From NCBI GenBank assembly GCA_016858145.1, contig JAEHOE010000250.1:1-64000 (forward strand): a DNA stretch of 64,000 nt. Direction: 5' to 3'. A program made the translations under genes and the position numbers. The first letter of the stretch is position 1, and each line of letters starts with the position of its first letter. This DNA is from Edaphochlamys debaryana (taxonomy: Eukaryota; Chlorophyta; Chlorophyceae; Chlamydomonadales). Shown here one piece after another: positions 32,056 through 43,969 of this stretch. The notes beneath the pieces are model-generated. The model was not told the DNA's origin, did not search any database, and was given only the letters and a program-made list of their open reading frames with translations.

Positions 32056-34051
32056 GCCTGTGGAGGGGTTGGGAGGGGGAGGCGGGGCGGGGTCAGTGGG
32101 GGTGCGCGGGCAGGGCGGGGTGCGTGCCGGGACGCGTCGGGCGGGCAGGCAGGCGAAACCCTCCGTAACCTGCGATTTGGCGGGATCTGCCCATAGTACG
32201 GCCCTTCACTATGACGCAAAATGGTCGGGATTTTGGCAAGACCCCCGTTGGTTACTGGCCTGGACCGATTTATTCCCTATCGATTGGGCCGCCGCCCGCC
32301 CCGCCTCGTGCTCTGTACTTGACGAACAAGCCCCCAATCATCTTGCTCGCGGGGCCCGCCGAGCTGAGTTGCTTTGGCCAGCCTTGCATTGCATTGTGCA
32401 CTTTTCAGCAAGCTCTATGGCGCTGCGCAGGGGCGCTGAGCTGCCGTCCGGGGTGGGGCAAGCGGGCCATGGGATGTGAGCGTTTGGCCGACCCTCCACG
32501 GCCTTACTGAGCTGGACCCACTATAACTCATAGCTGTTCCCTGAGGGCTAACAGTCACAGCGACACCATGAAACGCGGCTTGCTCTGCGCGGGGTCGTAC
32601 GGCACCCATGCAAGTAAGGCTCGCTCACCCCTCCCGTGGTGCACGCTCGTGTGCTAAACTTTCGGCTTGCACCCCCTGCCCTCAATGCTTTGCGGTATAC
32701 TGTATAGACCCCTCTAGCACCCTATCACGCCCGGACTGTCGTCTCGCATGCTGGCGCTAGCAGCGCTACTGCCGCAGACCGGCCTTGGAACGGCCATTGG
32801 TGCACACTGTAGCGGTCACTGGCGTACCAGCACACGCTCTAGCTACTTTCCTGGCACCAAGCTCGTCAAGAGGGCTTCGGGTGGTGAGTTGATCGGCGGA
32901 ATGTAGCGGGGGTTGTGGTGTCGCGGCGAGCGAGCATCAAGGTTGCCGGGGGGCGGGGCACGAAATCCCGGGCATTTTGCGGCTAAGGGAAGGGACGGTC
33001 CGTTTCCGGGAGCCCTGGTGCGCCATAGCGGCGAGCCCGCGATCCGCGCGGCAAAGTTTACTATGTTGGGTCACAGCTACAGCGCCACGGTCATCGGCTG
33101 CTCGCAGGTCGCTGGCGTGCCGCAGAGGGCCCGCGATGCACTCGGTCGCCTTTCCGATAGCGCTCACATCGCCCCCGGAAGCAGCTGACCAGACCCGTCG
33201 CACTTGCCTTCTCGCGTGGCCCTGGTTCCCAGGTGCGGCGCTACTGGGGTTCGGCCAGGGCGAAATGTGGAGCTGCCGGAGCCGGCACCGATGGCCTAGC
33301 GGATGCCTTCTTACTGCTCACGACACGCAGCCCAAAGTACAGGTGCGTATGAAAGTATAGAGGGGGGTACTATCAGCAAAAAGCGCACTGCCCGGGCCGC
33401 AAAAGCCAAGGTCGGCCGACCGGCTTGCAGGCGGCCCGGCGTGTCAAACCCTAAGCCCCCTCCTCCCCGCCCACGTGCGCGAGCTACCTGTAGCCACCCC
33501 GCGCCGCAAGCCCGCTCGCAGTTATCATCAGTATGATCAAACCCTTGCGAAGCCCCAACACCCACATCAAAATGCTGCGTCCTTGCAAAGTCGCGAAGCA
33601 AGATGTTCATCGATCGACAATGGGCATGCCCCTGCACCAACATGAACCGCGCCGCTTGCTCATCTGCGGCCCCCGGCCCCCATAATGCCGCCCACGATAT
33701 CGAGCATCATAGGAATTATTGAAAGTGCTGGGCGTGCTTCGGGACATGTCCCCAGTCCATGGTGTGAAGCCCCCATGGGCCGCTCCCTCCCCCAGCCTGC
33801 TCCGGTCACTCCTCCCCACACGTGCCCCCATGCAGCGCTCGCCCCATGCTTGCGTCGACGACCCGAATCATACAGCGATAGGCCTTCCGCCTTCCGCATG
33901 CGTCAACGCCTCCCCCCCCCCCCCCTCTTTCCCCTCTCTCCGCCTCCCTCTTTCTGTCCCCCCCGCCCTCCCTCCCCCCCGCCCTCCCTCCCTCCCTCCT
34001 CCCTCCTAGCTCCAACCCCCTGTCCGCTTCCCGCTCTGCCCCGCAGGCGCA

Positions 34052-36509
34052 TCAGCGGAAGGCTTTCGCCGGGTAGTCGCCCTCGGCCGCGATGATGGCT
34101 GGGAGCGTGACAGCGTAGAGGCGCTTCGTGGCGGCCATGGCCCACTCCGGGGTGAGCATGCTGTAGAACAGCCGCTCCAGCTCCTCCTGGTAGATCGAGA
34201 GGTCATCGTCCTCCTTGGGCGGGTGGCGGTTGATGAACTTCTGGAAGGCAGTGCACACGATGGCGTGGCTGCCCTCGATGATGTTGTGCATGTCCCCGCT
34301 GTAGGGGGGAATGTCGGTGCTCTCCACCCCCTTGAACTCGGGGGACCGCCACACCGCGTTGTGGATGCTTGCGTTGTCGAGGGACAGCACCACCGGGGTC
34401 ACCTTGATCTTGTCCCGGCGGTGCTTGTTGAGGTTGTCGACCTTGCCTAACAGCCTCCAGTAGGCCTCGATGTTGAAGTCGGTGGCCTCCTCCCCCGTTG
34501 CCGCCAAGGCCGGCCTCTCACCCTCTCCGCCCCCCGCTGCCCCTCGCCCCCCCTCATCTCCCTCCGCAGCCGCGTCAGGCCCCTCTCCATCCGCAGCGTC
34601 CCGCTTCTGCTGCTGCTTGCGCTTGGTCTTCACCTGGGGAGAGCGGGGAGCAGCAGCGGTTGGGCAGCAGCGTGGGGGCCTTGCAGCCTGGCCAGCGGGC
34701 AGCCGCAGACCCCGCTGCGGTGCCGGGGCTACACGGGGGCCATAACCTCCGGAGCTTCCCTCCGGAGATTGCGGCGATGTATAGTACGCTCAACCCGCCT
34801 CTGAGGGGGACGCACGGTACGGAGCCGGCTATCTGGCATCTGTCGTGCGGCTGTGCTCTACACCTCACGCCGCACTCGGTCTCAGACAGCATCGCCGCTG
34901 CGGCGGCGGAGGCAGCCGCCGCCGCTGGCCTCCTCACCAAGCGGCAGCCACGAGGCGCTTCCCAGCAACCCCTCAAGCGGCGTGGGCGCCCTCCCAAGCA
35001 ACAAGCCAGCCCAGCCCCCCCCGGCCTGCTGCCGTGTTTCAGCTGCTGGTTCCATGGCCCGCGCAGCTGCAGTGCACCGGCGCGCCGTGCCTTCGGGGTG
35101 CTATGCAACGTTGTGGGCACCTCAGCCACGATTGTGTGGGAAGCACGGCCTATCAGGGGCGTGGGGCCTTTTGACTTCATGGTGGAGGGCAGAACCAGCA
35201 GGGAAGCGGCAGGTGGGGCCGGGCCCAAGACTTGGAGGCTTGTGGTGGAGGTGGACGGGAGGCAGCACTCGGCAAACACGGGGGGCTGGGGCGAGAGCCC
35301 AGCAGATCAGCGGGCGCGCGACAGGGGGAAGGAGGAGGCTGCCCTAGGGTGTGGCATTCACTTTGTGCGGCTGCACGCTTATGACTGGCGTGCGGTTGTT
35401 GAGGAGGGGCTGGGTGAGGCACGTTCCCTCCGCCCCGCACGCATGCACTGCAGCCCCTTCTACTTTGGCCTCCCCGCCCCCGCCCCCCGCCCCACCATGT
35501 ACTCGTGCTCCGGCGTGTAGCCCTTGCCCTTGGTGCCGGTCACGAACTTGATGTAGACGGCACCAACAAGCGGGCTGACGGCTGAGTAGAAGACGATCTT
35601 GCCCTTGTTGCGGTGGTCGTTCTTGCGGATGTCGGGTTGCATCAATGAGGACGGGTGGAACTTGCCCGCAGTCCAGCAGTACTCGTCTGTGCTGTCAATC
35701 TCAACGGACTTCATGTCGGCGTAGAGGTGGCGGAGGGCTCGTGCTGACAGCCACATCTTGTCGTAGTCTTCTTTATTCTTGGTGGGGCAGGGGGGCAAAG
35801 GCACCTTGCCGTCGTCGTAGCCGGGAACAGAGACGAGGCGCACGCCGGGGGCGTTGTGCTTGACCCCCAGCACCTCCCACCGGCACGACATGTGGTGGCG
35901 AGCGTCCATTTGCTCTTGTGTGAGGGCTCTCCGGTGCTCAATTAGCAGCTTCTTCTTGAAGTGCGGGTCGGCCTCGTGCATGTTGCGCCACAGGGTGTCG
36001 GTCGAGGGCGGTTTCCCGCCCCCGGGCGGCGGGGTGGCCAGGACCCGCGCCACGGTTGGGTGGTTGGCAATCTCGTCCAGGTCATGGAACGGCTTCCGTG
36101 ACTCAGCGCGTGCCTCCACCACGTCAAGGCATTTCTGCACGTCTGCCTTCGAGATCTTGCGGCGCCGACCAGTGGAGATGCCAGGGAAGACCGTGCCGTG
36201 GGCAAGGAAGTGGGCGCATTGGCTCCGCATCCACTTGAAGGCAGCAGCTGGGGTTGCCCAGGCAGGAAGCACGGGCTTGGTCTTGCCCCACAGCCGCTTG
36301 CCGGGGCCGCTCACGAGCAGCTTCAAGAGCTCGTAGGCTTGCGGCCCCCACTTCTTGCCCAGCTTGCGGCCGCCGCCGCCGCGGCCGAACAGCGCCAGGC
36401 AGGCGATGACGGCCAAGAGCTTCCCCAGGATGACGCCATCCAGCTCTGTCGCTGACAGCTCGTCGCCAAAGTTCAATTCAAGTACGGATCCAAGATCCAG
36501 ATCCGCCAT
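34052..36509 (-). CDS. IS630/Tc1/mariner-like DDE transposase, two exons (copy 3)
   Basis: Exon 1 is 35496-36509, exon 2 is 34052-34633, intron 34634-35495. The predicted 531-residue protein is the same as copies 1 and 2. Its upstream DNA is R4, which unlike R1-R3 is followed by module B instead of another T. Confidence 0.8.
34777..35520 (+). CDS. Intron-borne AT-hook, PD-(D/E)XK-like nuclease ORF (copy 3)
   Basis: Third copy of the antisense intron ORF, with the same frame and motifs as the first two. Conservation among three recent copies does not by itself show selection. Confidence 0.6.
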   Translation: MYSTLNPPLRGTHGTEPAIWHLSCGCALHLTPHSVSDSIAAAAAEAAAAAGLLTKRQPRGASQQPLKRRGRPPKQQASPAPPGLLPCFSCWFHGPRSCSAPARRAFGVLCNVVGTSATIVWEARPIRGVGPFDFMVEGRTSREAAGGAGPKTWRLVVEVDGRQHSANTGGWGESPADQRARDRGKEEAALGCGIHFVRLHAYDWRAVVEEGLGEARSLRPARMHCSPFYFGLPAPAPRPTMYSCSGV

Positions 36510-36562
36510 GCCTGTGGAGGGGTTGGGAGGGGGAGGCGGGGCGGGGTCAGTGGGGGTGCGCG

Positions 36563-37444
36563 GGCAGGGCGGGGTGCGTGCCGGGACGCGTCGGGCGGGC
36601 AGGCAGGCGAAACCCTCCGTAACCTGCGATTTGGCGGGATCTGCCCATAGTACGGCCCTTCACTATGACGCAAAATGGTCGGGATTTTGGCAAGACCCCC
36701 GTTGGTTACTGGCCTGGACCGATTTATTCCCTATCGATTGGGCCGCCGCCCGCCCCGCCTCGTGCTCTGTACTTGACGAACAAGCCCCCAATCATCTTGC
36801 TCGCGGGGCCCGCCGAGCTGAGTTGCTTTGGCCAGCCTTGCATTGCATTGTGCACTTTTCAGCAAGCTCTATGGCGCTGCGCAGGGGCGCTGAGCTGCCG
36901 TCCGGGGTGGGGCAAGCGGGCCATGGGATGTGAGCGTTTGGCCGACCCTCCACGGCCTTACTGAGCTGGACCCACTATAACTCATAGCTGTTCCCTGAGG
37001 GCTAACAGTCACAGCGACACCATGAAACGCGGCTTGCTCTGCGCGGGGTCGTACGGCACCCATGCAAGTAAGGCTCGCTCACCCCTCCCGTGGTGCACGC
37101 TCGTGTGCTAAACTTTCGGCTTGCACCCCCTGCCCTCAATGCTTTGCGGTATACTGTATAGACCCCTCTAGCACCCTATCACGCCCGGACTGTCGTCTCG
37201 CATGCTGGCGCTAGCAGCGCTACTGCCGCAGACCGGCCTTGGAACGGCCATTGGTGCACACTGTAGCGGTCACTGGCGTACCAGCACACGCTCTAGCTAC
37301 TTTCCTGGCACCAAGCTCGTCAAGAGGGCTTCGGGTGGTGAGTTGATCGGCGGAATGTAGCGGGGGTTGTGGTGTCGCGGCGAGCGAGCATCAAGGTTGC
37401 CGGGGGGCGGGGCACGAAATCCCGGGCATTTTGCGGCTAAGGGA
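36563..37444 (+). repeat. 882-bp block R4 closing the triplication
   Basis: Fourth copy of R, identical to R2 and R3 as far as I can see. It ends at GCGGCTAAGGGA; after that point T follows in R1-R3, but module B follows here and in R5 (43970-44851). R has short plus frames with no recognised domain, and it lacks the TG...CA ends and primer-binding site expected of an LTR. Confidence 0.9.
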
Positions 37445-37850
37445 TGTTAACGCAATATTTCGATGCGCGAAGCAATGGCGTGGCCAAAGTAAAGAAGGAA
37501 CGAACGCACAGAGTAGTGGCGTTGATTGCGTGATTTGCCCAGGCGTGCGGAAATTGCGTGATTTGCCCGCTTGCAGGGCAACACACGCGCCAAGCTTGCT
37601 TTAATTTCTGCGCTTCGACCAACAACCTCAGCTCTGCTATTACCGAGCGAATCATGGCATACAAAGGTCTACCAGTACGGCGGTACGCGCAATGGCTCGA
37701 TAAGTACGCGCACGCCTACACCATAGGCATACGCTGACCTCTCTAATGAGTACAGAAGGACCCGTTGGGTCGCTAGCTGTTTGCCGCGACGCCATCTAGC
37801 AATCTCTTGTGCACCTACGCGGCTTGCTTTTCTCCCATTTCCACAAAAGA

Positions 37851-38555
37851 ATGCGACAAGTCTTGCGAGCTATGTTGGTGGTGCTCACCTTGCAATGCCT
37901 GTCGCATTTAAGTGCCGCCTCAATTACACCATTGGGGCGTTCGCTTCCGCCTCCGCCTCCACCGCCTGGCGCAGAGCGACAAAACGGAAGCATCGTGCTG
38001 CCTATGGGCTACATCAATCGCTACGGACAGGAGGTCCCCCTCTATATGAGCAACAGCCTTGTGCCGTCGATAGCGCGACTCTTTGTGGTGGCCGGGAGGC
38101 GCACCGTTATCCTCAGCTCGTTCTATGCAGTGGATAACGACGAGAGGTGGCACGAGGTGGGCACACAAACGTGCGCCGGCGCGGGGTATCTCTCGGAGAG
38201 CAACAAGTTTGAAGCAAATACAGCAAGCAGGGTCGGCGCTGAATTTCACTCTCCGCGCTCTCTCGCTCGCTCACAGCTATCGTTCGGGCTTTTACGCAAC
38301 TTATATTCAAACCTGCAAGACCTTGGTAAGCGCAACCTAGCACACACTGCTGCTAATGCTAATGAGTTCGGATGCCGACCCATATATGCATTGTATGTAC
38401 AGGGTTGGCAGATAATCTGGTGTGCACCTGCGTTGTTTATGAACATTGCCTGGATGCCTGGACACGCAAGTTTCCTCTGTAAGTACTTGACGTGCTACTT
38501 CTCGCTGGAACCCACGCACATGGCACCCAGGATCTCAGCCTGTGCGGGCCTGTAG
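37851..38555 (+). CDS. Predicted secreted protein with proline run (module B copy 1)
   Basis: ATG 37851 opens 234 codons. The N-terminus MRQVLRAMLVVLTLQCLSHL, then SAAS, is a good signal peptide with likely cleavage after about residue 22. A run of seven prolines follows (RSLPPPPPPPG), then a Ser/Val/Tyr-containing domain (VLPMGYINRYGQEVPLYM, SSFYAVDNDERWHEV) with few cysteines. Signal peptide plus polyproline linker is common in extracellular-matrix proteins of volvocine algae, but no family is recognised. GTAAGC at about 38331 and GTAAGT at about 38478 could be splice donors, so the 3-prime part of this frame may be intronic. Confidence 0.4.
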   Translation: MRQVLRAMLVVLTLQCLSHLSAASITPLGRSLPPPPPPPGAERQNGSIVLPMGYINRYGQEVPLYMSNSLVPSIARLFVVAGRRTVILSSFYAVDNDERWHEVGTQTCAGAGYLSESNKFEANTASRVGAEFHSPRSLARSQLSFGLLRNLYSNLQDLGKRNLAHTAANANEFGCRPIYALYVQGWQIIWCAPALFMNIAWMPGHASFLCKYLTCYFSLEPTHMAPRISACAGL

Positions 38556-39600
38556 GTTCGTCCTGAGCCACATTCTGAAGAGGTACCAGGCAAGTGGGCA
38601 AGTGGGCGCGGGTGGCACGCTGGTGTTAAATAGACGCAGGGAGCCAGTCCCTGCTCGGCCTCCTTTATTGCAGACTGAAGTGGACACGAGATTGCAACGG
38701 GCCGAAGCAACGCAAGCGAAATGGCTGATGGCTTCACATTTCCTCCGCCACTCATTCGACGTCATGTGGCTGGGTGCGTGCCTTGTTGGGGAAGATAGAA
38801 TCTTGCTCGGCAACGACTGCCCGGGGGGGCAGGGAGGTTGTTTCATGTCCCTCGCTCCATCCCCCCTCATTCACATGCGCAGACTTTGACCTTGGTATCG
38901 CCAAGCCTTTCTGGTGAGCCCAATGCGCCGAAGCGACCACGCCATGCCTTGAAGGATTGGTTTGGCTTGCCAACGGCAAGGCCAAGCGCCCTTGTCATCT
39001 GACTCCCCTCGTACGTAGGCATATCATTGATTCCACATATCCAGCAGCCTGATTCCCCTGTCTCGCCCTCAATCCACGCAGGCATATAGTTGACTCAATT
39101 CCACACGACTTCATGATTCTCTCTGATGTCCGGGGTAACATATACGATCGTGAGAGACTTCCCACGCATCAGGTATATACTGGCCTCAACCTCGATCGTG
39201 CGGTCTTGATGACTATACACCAGACGCATTGGATGGCTTGGTTCGTTTGGCACCTGTGACCAGGCAGCCACGGCACCTGTAACAGGCTCCCCTATCACCA
39301 GCCAGGCAACTGTGACGCCCACAGCTGTCCGCTTGATGACCCTTACCTGTGCGGTTGCTTTCCCGCCCTGACCACAGAAATTCTATTGTCCACTCAACTA
39401 CACCCGAACCGCTGGCTTCCCAAACGCTTGCGCCTCCACTGGAGTTTGGCACGCAGTTGCCTCTCCGCTGACTGCCGAGCTCACGTAAAAAATGGGACCT
39501 GATATTTATATATAGCACATAGCATCTATGAAGTGAAGTTGCCAACCGCAGCAACCGTACGTGACAGGCAATAATCCTGTGGCCCTCGTTGTGGCTGCAG

Positions 39601-40175
39601 GCACGTCGTCTACAATGTGAGCGTCGGTCCACCCTACAGGCATGAACAGGACACCTTCAATATAGTAGGTTCTGGGATTCAGGCCTTGGCAGGCTAGTTC
39701 AATCCTGCTGACCCAAATCATCCAACGCATAGCATTTGACTCTTCCTCACGACTTGCACGCACCATGCTCCCCCGCCAGGTATTGCTGAATTACCTTATC
39801 CCGCTTCCTGTTGGACCCAAGAAACGCCTCCACGTGGAGCTGTTCCCCATTCCCGAGGTTGTGAACGGTATTCTCCTCAAAGAGTTGCCGGCCAATCGGT
39901 GGGGCGGTGACGCGGGGCCGGTGGCACCTCGCTTGGGCGCTTCCCGGGCTTTAATTCCTGCTGCTGACCCTTTCCCGCCCCCAACACATACAACCAGGAT
40001 CGATCCAGCCCGTATCCACATCTTCCACTGCGGCTACTACTACTTCCAACAAAAAACCAGTACGTTGAAACAGGGATACGCTGGACTGTCGTTCTGGAAG
40101 GAATCCTACCTTGGTGAAGACGTGCGCGTGGAGGAAAACCAATTATTGGTGGTGGGGGCTGATGGAACGTTGTAG
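39601..40175 (+). pseudogene. Unknown protein, possible terminal exon with one-base shift (copy 1)
   Basis: After a GTGGCTGCAG acceptor-like site at 39600 the sequence reads HVVYNVSVGPPYRHEQD. An extra G at about 39674-39676 then breaks the frame. From ATG 39765 it is open again to the stop at 40173 (MLPRQVLLNYLIPLPVG ... VVGADGTL). The second copy (47008-47581) lacks the extra base and is open throughout, so this copy is damaged or mis-sequenced. The family is not recognised. An opposing minus-strand frame at 39095-39322 also looks protein-like, so the coding strand of this part of module B is unsettled. Confidence 0.35.
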
Positions 40176-40738
40176 TCGTTCATGTGGGCCAGGAAGCCAG
40201 GCGTGAGGGCGGGTGCAGGCGGGCGCGAGGCGGGGCATGAGGGTTCTGCAAGTGACGGCGGCAGTGAGCGGCCAGGCGGGCAGGCAGCTGGAGGGCGTGG
40301 GCGTGAGCGGCGTCTCAGCGGCATACGTGGAATGCGATCGCGGGGATGGACGGAGCGCTGCTGACTATGCATGCAGAGATAGACGGGTGCAATCGCAAGT
40401 GACATTGTCAGCACACAGTAGGGTACTTGCCTCACAACCGCCTGCTTGGGGACACCTCCATCCCCACGGCTGCTGATCGGTATCGTATGCCATAATTTAA
40501 GCAATCACTACACCGCGGACGCGGGGGGTTCTGGGGCGGGTTGCCAGGTGGGTTCGTGGCAGTCGCGTGCAAGCAAGCACGGACGATGCGCGATTCAGCT
40601 TTCTGTTCAGATCGTATGGTAGCCCTCGCGCTCTCAAGCCTGTGCAATCAACGTGTCTGCATGGCCCAAATCGTCCTGGTGCATGCACTGAGGTTTGGCC
40701 CACCCGGCGTGCTCCATTCACCCCCTCGATGTGGGTCT

Positions 40739-43144
40739 CGCATGCCGTGGCGCATCGGAACCCCCGCGCAAGGTGTACAAGGTGCCGTGTACCTCGGCCC
40801 TCGCCCGGCCGTGCTGACAGCCCCCGTCTACAGCTGCAGGCACCTCCCCCTGCGCCCCCCACCCAGAGGCTGTGCATCATCAGCTTGTCCGCACTTGGCG
40901 GCAGCGCCAAGCCCGCTCTGCAAGGACCAGGCCTGCGCAGCAACATCGCGGTCGTGCGGCCGTGCCGCCCCGAGCTCGGCGAACGGCCACCCCGAGTCAG
41001 TCCCCCGGCTCCAACAGGGCCAAGTGCCCTTCCCATGTACGCGCGCTCCCGTAGCATGGCCCTCACAGGAGCGAAGCTCCATGAAGGCGCCTGGCCCCCG
41101 CACGCGGACGGGTAGGAAGGCAAGGCGGGGCCCGGGCCCCCGCACACACGCGGCAGGTGCAACGCACAATCCTGCCCCTGCACCCGAGATGCTCTCGCCC
41201 CCGCTTTCCAAGGCAGCAGCCACGTGCCAGCAGCACGCAGCCACGCCTGCCCTCGCCTCTCCCTCCGAACCGCCTTGATGACCATGCGTGCGCCAGGCCA
41301 GCCGGCAGACACGGGCCCCGCCGCAATGCACACGCTCGTCCACTGTCTCCCCCCCCCCAGGCAGACTCGGCCATCCCGGACAGCGACACAAGCAGCGGTC
41401 CGGCAGCACAGAGGCGTCTAGAGACACCGTGCACAGCAGTGTTGCTATCTTGTTTCGGTTTCAAGAAAAAGTTTACGTTGGCTGTAACATTTCTGGCGAT
41501 TTGCGGCGAAAAGATCTGGGAAAATGGAACAATTTCCTTGGAATCCACGTAAAAGTTCTGTCCGCCAAAGAACTTTTGGGCTCCGCGCCGCCCAAAAGTT
41601 CTGGGTCCTGGGCCAGCCCGGGGGGTGGGGGCCCTTGAGGGCTGCTGAGGGGGCAGTGAAAGACTGTGTGCCACAATGCGCTGGCTGCCAAAGGCAGCGT
41701 TGCGGCGGGCGCATGGGGGTCTGGGCGGGGCAGGCGTCCGCACCAGCCACGAACCCCACCTCAACGGGGTCCTGGACGTAAACTTTGACCCATACGGGCG
41801 CAAAAAGATCTGTCCGCCAACGAACACTTCGGCCCCGCCGACCAGAAAAGATCTGGGATTTTCGAAACCCTCGCCACGGAAGATAGCAACACTGGTGCAC
41901 AGGCGAAGGCCGAGACGACGCAGCGCCACCAAGCCACAGCGACAAGACCCCGCATCATCGGGCTCCGGCGGGCTGCCTGAGGACGAGCTCACGCACGGAG
42001 GTTGGGGAGCCCACACCCCAGCAGCGGCACCAGCTCCCTTCGCTGCGAGTCCCTCCTGCTGGTCACACCTACGCCGCATGCCGTGGCGCATCGGAACCCC
42101 CGCGCAAGGTGTACAAGGTGCCGTGTACCTCGGCCCTCGCCCGGCCGTGCTGACAGCCCCCGTCTACAGCTGCAGGCACCTCCCCCTGCGCCCCCCACCC
42201 AGAGGCTGTGCATCATCAGCTTGTCCGCACTTGGCGGCAGCGCCAAGCCCGCTCTGCAAGGACCAGGCCTGCGCAGCAACATCGCGGTCGTGCGGCCGTG
42301 CCGCCCCGAGCTCGGCGAACGGCCACCCCGAGTCAGTCCCCCGGCTCCAACAGGGCCAAGTGCCCTTCCCATGTACGCGCGCTCCCGTAGCATGGCCCTC
42401 ACAGGAGCGAAGCTCCATGAAGGCGCCTGGCCCCCGCACGCGGACGGGTAGGAAGGCAAGGCGGGGCCCGGGCCCCCGCACACACGCGGCAGGTGCAACG
42501 CACAATCCTGCCCCTGCACCCGAGATGCTCTCGCCCCCGCTTTCCAAGGCAGCAGCCACGTGCCAGCAGCACGCAGCCACGCCTGCCCTCGCCTCTCCCT
42601 CCGAACCGCCTTGATGACCATGCGTGCGCCAGGCCAGCCGGCAGACACGGGCCCCGCCGCAATGCACACGCTCGTCCACTGTCTCCCCCCCCCCAGGCAG
42701 ACTCGGCCATCCCGGACAGCGACACAAGCAGCGGTCCGGCAGCACAGAGGCGTCTAGAGACACCGTGCACAGGCGAAGGCCGAGACGACGCAGCGCCACC
42801 AAGCCACAGCGACAAGACCCCGCATCATCGGGCTCCGGCGGGCTGCCTGAGGACGAGCTCACGCACGGAGGTTGGGGAGCCCACACCCCAGCAGCGGCAC
42901 CAGCTCCCTTCGCTGCGAGTCCCTCCTGCTGGTCACACCTACGCCGCATGCCGTGGCGCATCGGAACCCCCGCGCAAGGTGTACAAGGTGCCGTGTACCT
43001 CGGCCCTCGCCCGGCCGTGCTGACAGCCCCCGTCTACAGCTGCAGGCACCTCCCCCTGCGCCCCCCACCCAGAGGCTGTGCATCATCAGCTTGTCCGCAC
43101 TTGGCGGCAGCGCCAAGCCCGCTCTGCAAGGACCAGGCCTGCGC
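40739..43144 (+). repeat. 861-bp satellite array, block 1
   Basis: Nearly three monomers, with the HHQLVRTW-coding landmark (TGCATCATCAGCTTGTCC) at 40872, 42208 and about 43078. The first carries a 458-bp MITE. All three have the 9-base duplication GTGTACAAG that makes the monomer 870 bp. The block is cut at 43144 inside a monomer, where block L copy 2 begins. Confidence 0.95.
41437..41894 (+). mobile_element. hAT-type MITE in satellite, copy 1
   Basis: 458 bp with 15-base perfect terminal inverted repeats (CAGTGTTGCTATCTT), flanked by the 8-base target duplication GTGCACAG at 41429-41436 and 41895-41902. The duplication fits the hAT consensus nTnnnnAn. No coding capacity. The interior has a perfect hairpin (AGAACTTTTGGGC and its complement around TCCGCGCC) and a diverged second copy of the same module near the right end. 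Confidence 0.9.
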
Positions 43145-43969
43145 TTGGGCTACAGACCGCCGCACGCTGCTGCGCTTCACCGACTCCATAAAAGCAATTT
43201 GAAGCCACTCATGATAGTGCGTGGTCGATGCGGCGAAAGAAGCGTTGATTATAACGCTATGGTTCCTTTCCTCGATAGATACAAATAAAGCGGTCGCGGT
43301 TTCAAGTCTCGACTCGCGGCGCGTACGTTCTCCCGCAACGCTGCACGCCACGCGTACGCACCCACACCAGCATACATAAGTCCGTGACTTGTAATAATGA
43401 GTTGGTGGCAAGCCGCTAGCGTAAGCAAAGGGTGGGGTAAGTGTGAGGTGCCCGATGTGTATTGCGGCCCCGCGAAGGGGGCACGCCAACACCGGCACTG
43501 TGCCCCGCACCCTTAACCCCCTGCTTAAGACCCTGGGCGTCTAGGGCGTCACGGCCACCGAGGCAAAAGCCTGCTGCCACAGCCTGCACAGGCACGAGGT
43601 GAGCCGCCTCAAAATAAAGCATCGTGAAAACCTACAGGACCCTACGGCCAGGCTGAGCAGAAGGGTGCAGAGGCATCCCCACGGTGGCGGGTCTAACCAA
43701 CCCGCCCTCCTTAATCCACGCCAGGTAGGGGTAACGGGGGTAGCGGCGTTAGCTATTTCTATACTTCAATGCGTGGGTAGCGTGGGCTGTATGTGCCGGC
43801 CTGCCGCCTGGGCACAGGGAGCTGGGTATGTGGTCCGCCGCAGGCGCTGCCTTTCGCCTGCTGCTTCGTAGGGCGGGCACGGGGCTTGGAAGTGCGGGAG
43901 CTGTGCGGCAGTCCTCGCCCCCATGCTCGAGGCAGCGTCTTGCGGGCAGCGCAGGTCTATCTGCGGCCC
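43145..43969 (+). repeat. Flank block L, copy 2
   Basis: Copy of 22375-23198 with one added G. It is joined on the left directly to satellite at 43144. The satellite resumes after module B at a point about 200 bp earlier in the monomer, so this is not a simple insertion with a short target duplication. Confidence 0.9.

Larger units (their letters stand above)
27653..32108 (+). repeat. 4.45-kb tandem unit 2 (R2 + T2)
   Basis: R2 is 27653-28534 and T2 is 28535-32108. It differs from unit 1 by a G/A change near the end of R (GGTGGTGCGTTG in R1, GGTGGTGAGTTG here) and by two bases of length in the C-rich tract. Confidence 0.95.
32109..36562 (+). repeat. 4.45-kb tandem unit 3 (R3 + T3)
   Basis: R3 is 32109-32990 and T3 is 32991-36562. 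It is practically identical to units 1 and 2; the main variation is in the C-rich tract at about 33910-34010. Confidence 0.95.
37445..40738 (+). repeat. Module B, copy 1 (segmental duplication)
   Basis: 3.3 kb nearly identical to 44852-48146. The differences seen are single-base indels in short homopolymers, for example in the A-run near 39490, the G-run near 39675 and near 40220 and 40585. It is less GC-rich than the flanking satellite and appears to carry gene fragments. Its right end joins the satellite at the same base in both copies. Confidence 0.9.

Noticed and set aside
38883..38913. Kinase DFG-like peptide (DFDLGIAKPF) between acceptor-like and donor-like sites in module B
   Set aside because: Only 31 bases long, no catalytic loop or other kinase motifs nearby, and splice-like sites are frequent by chance.
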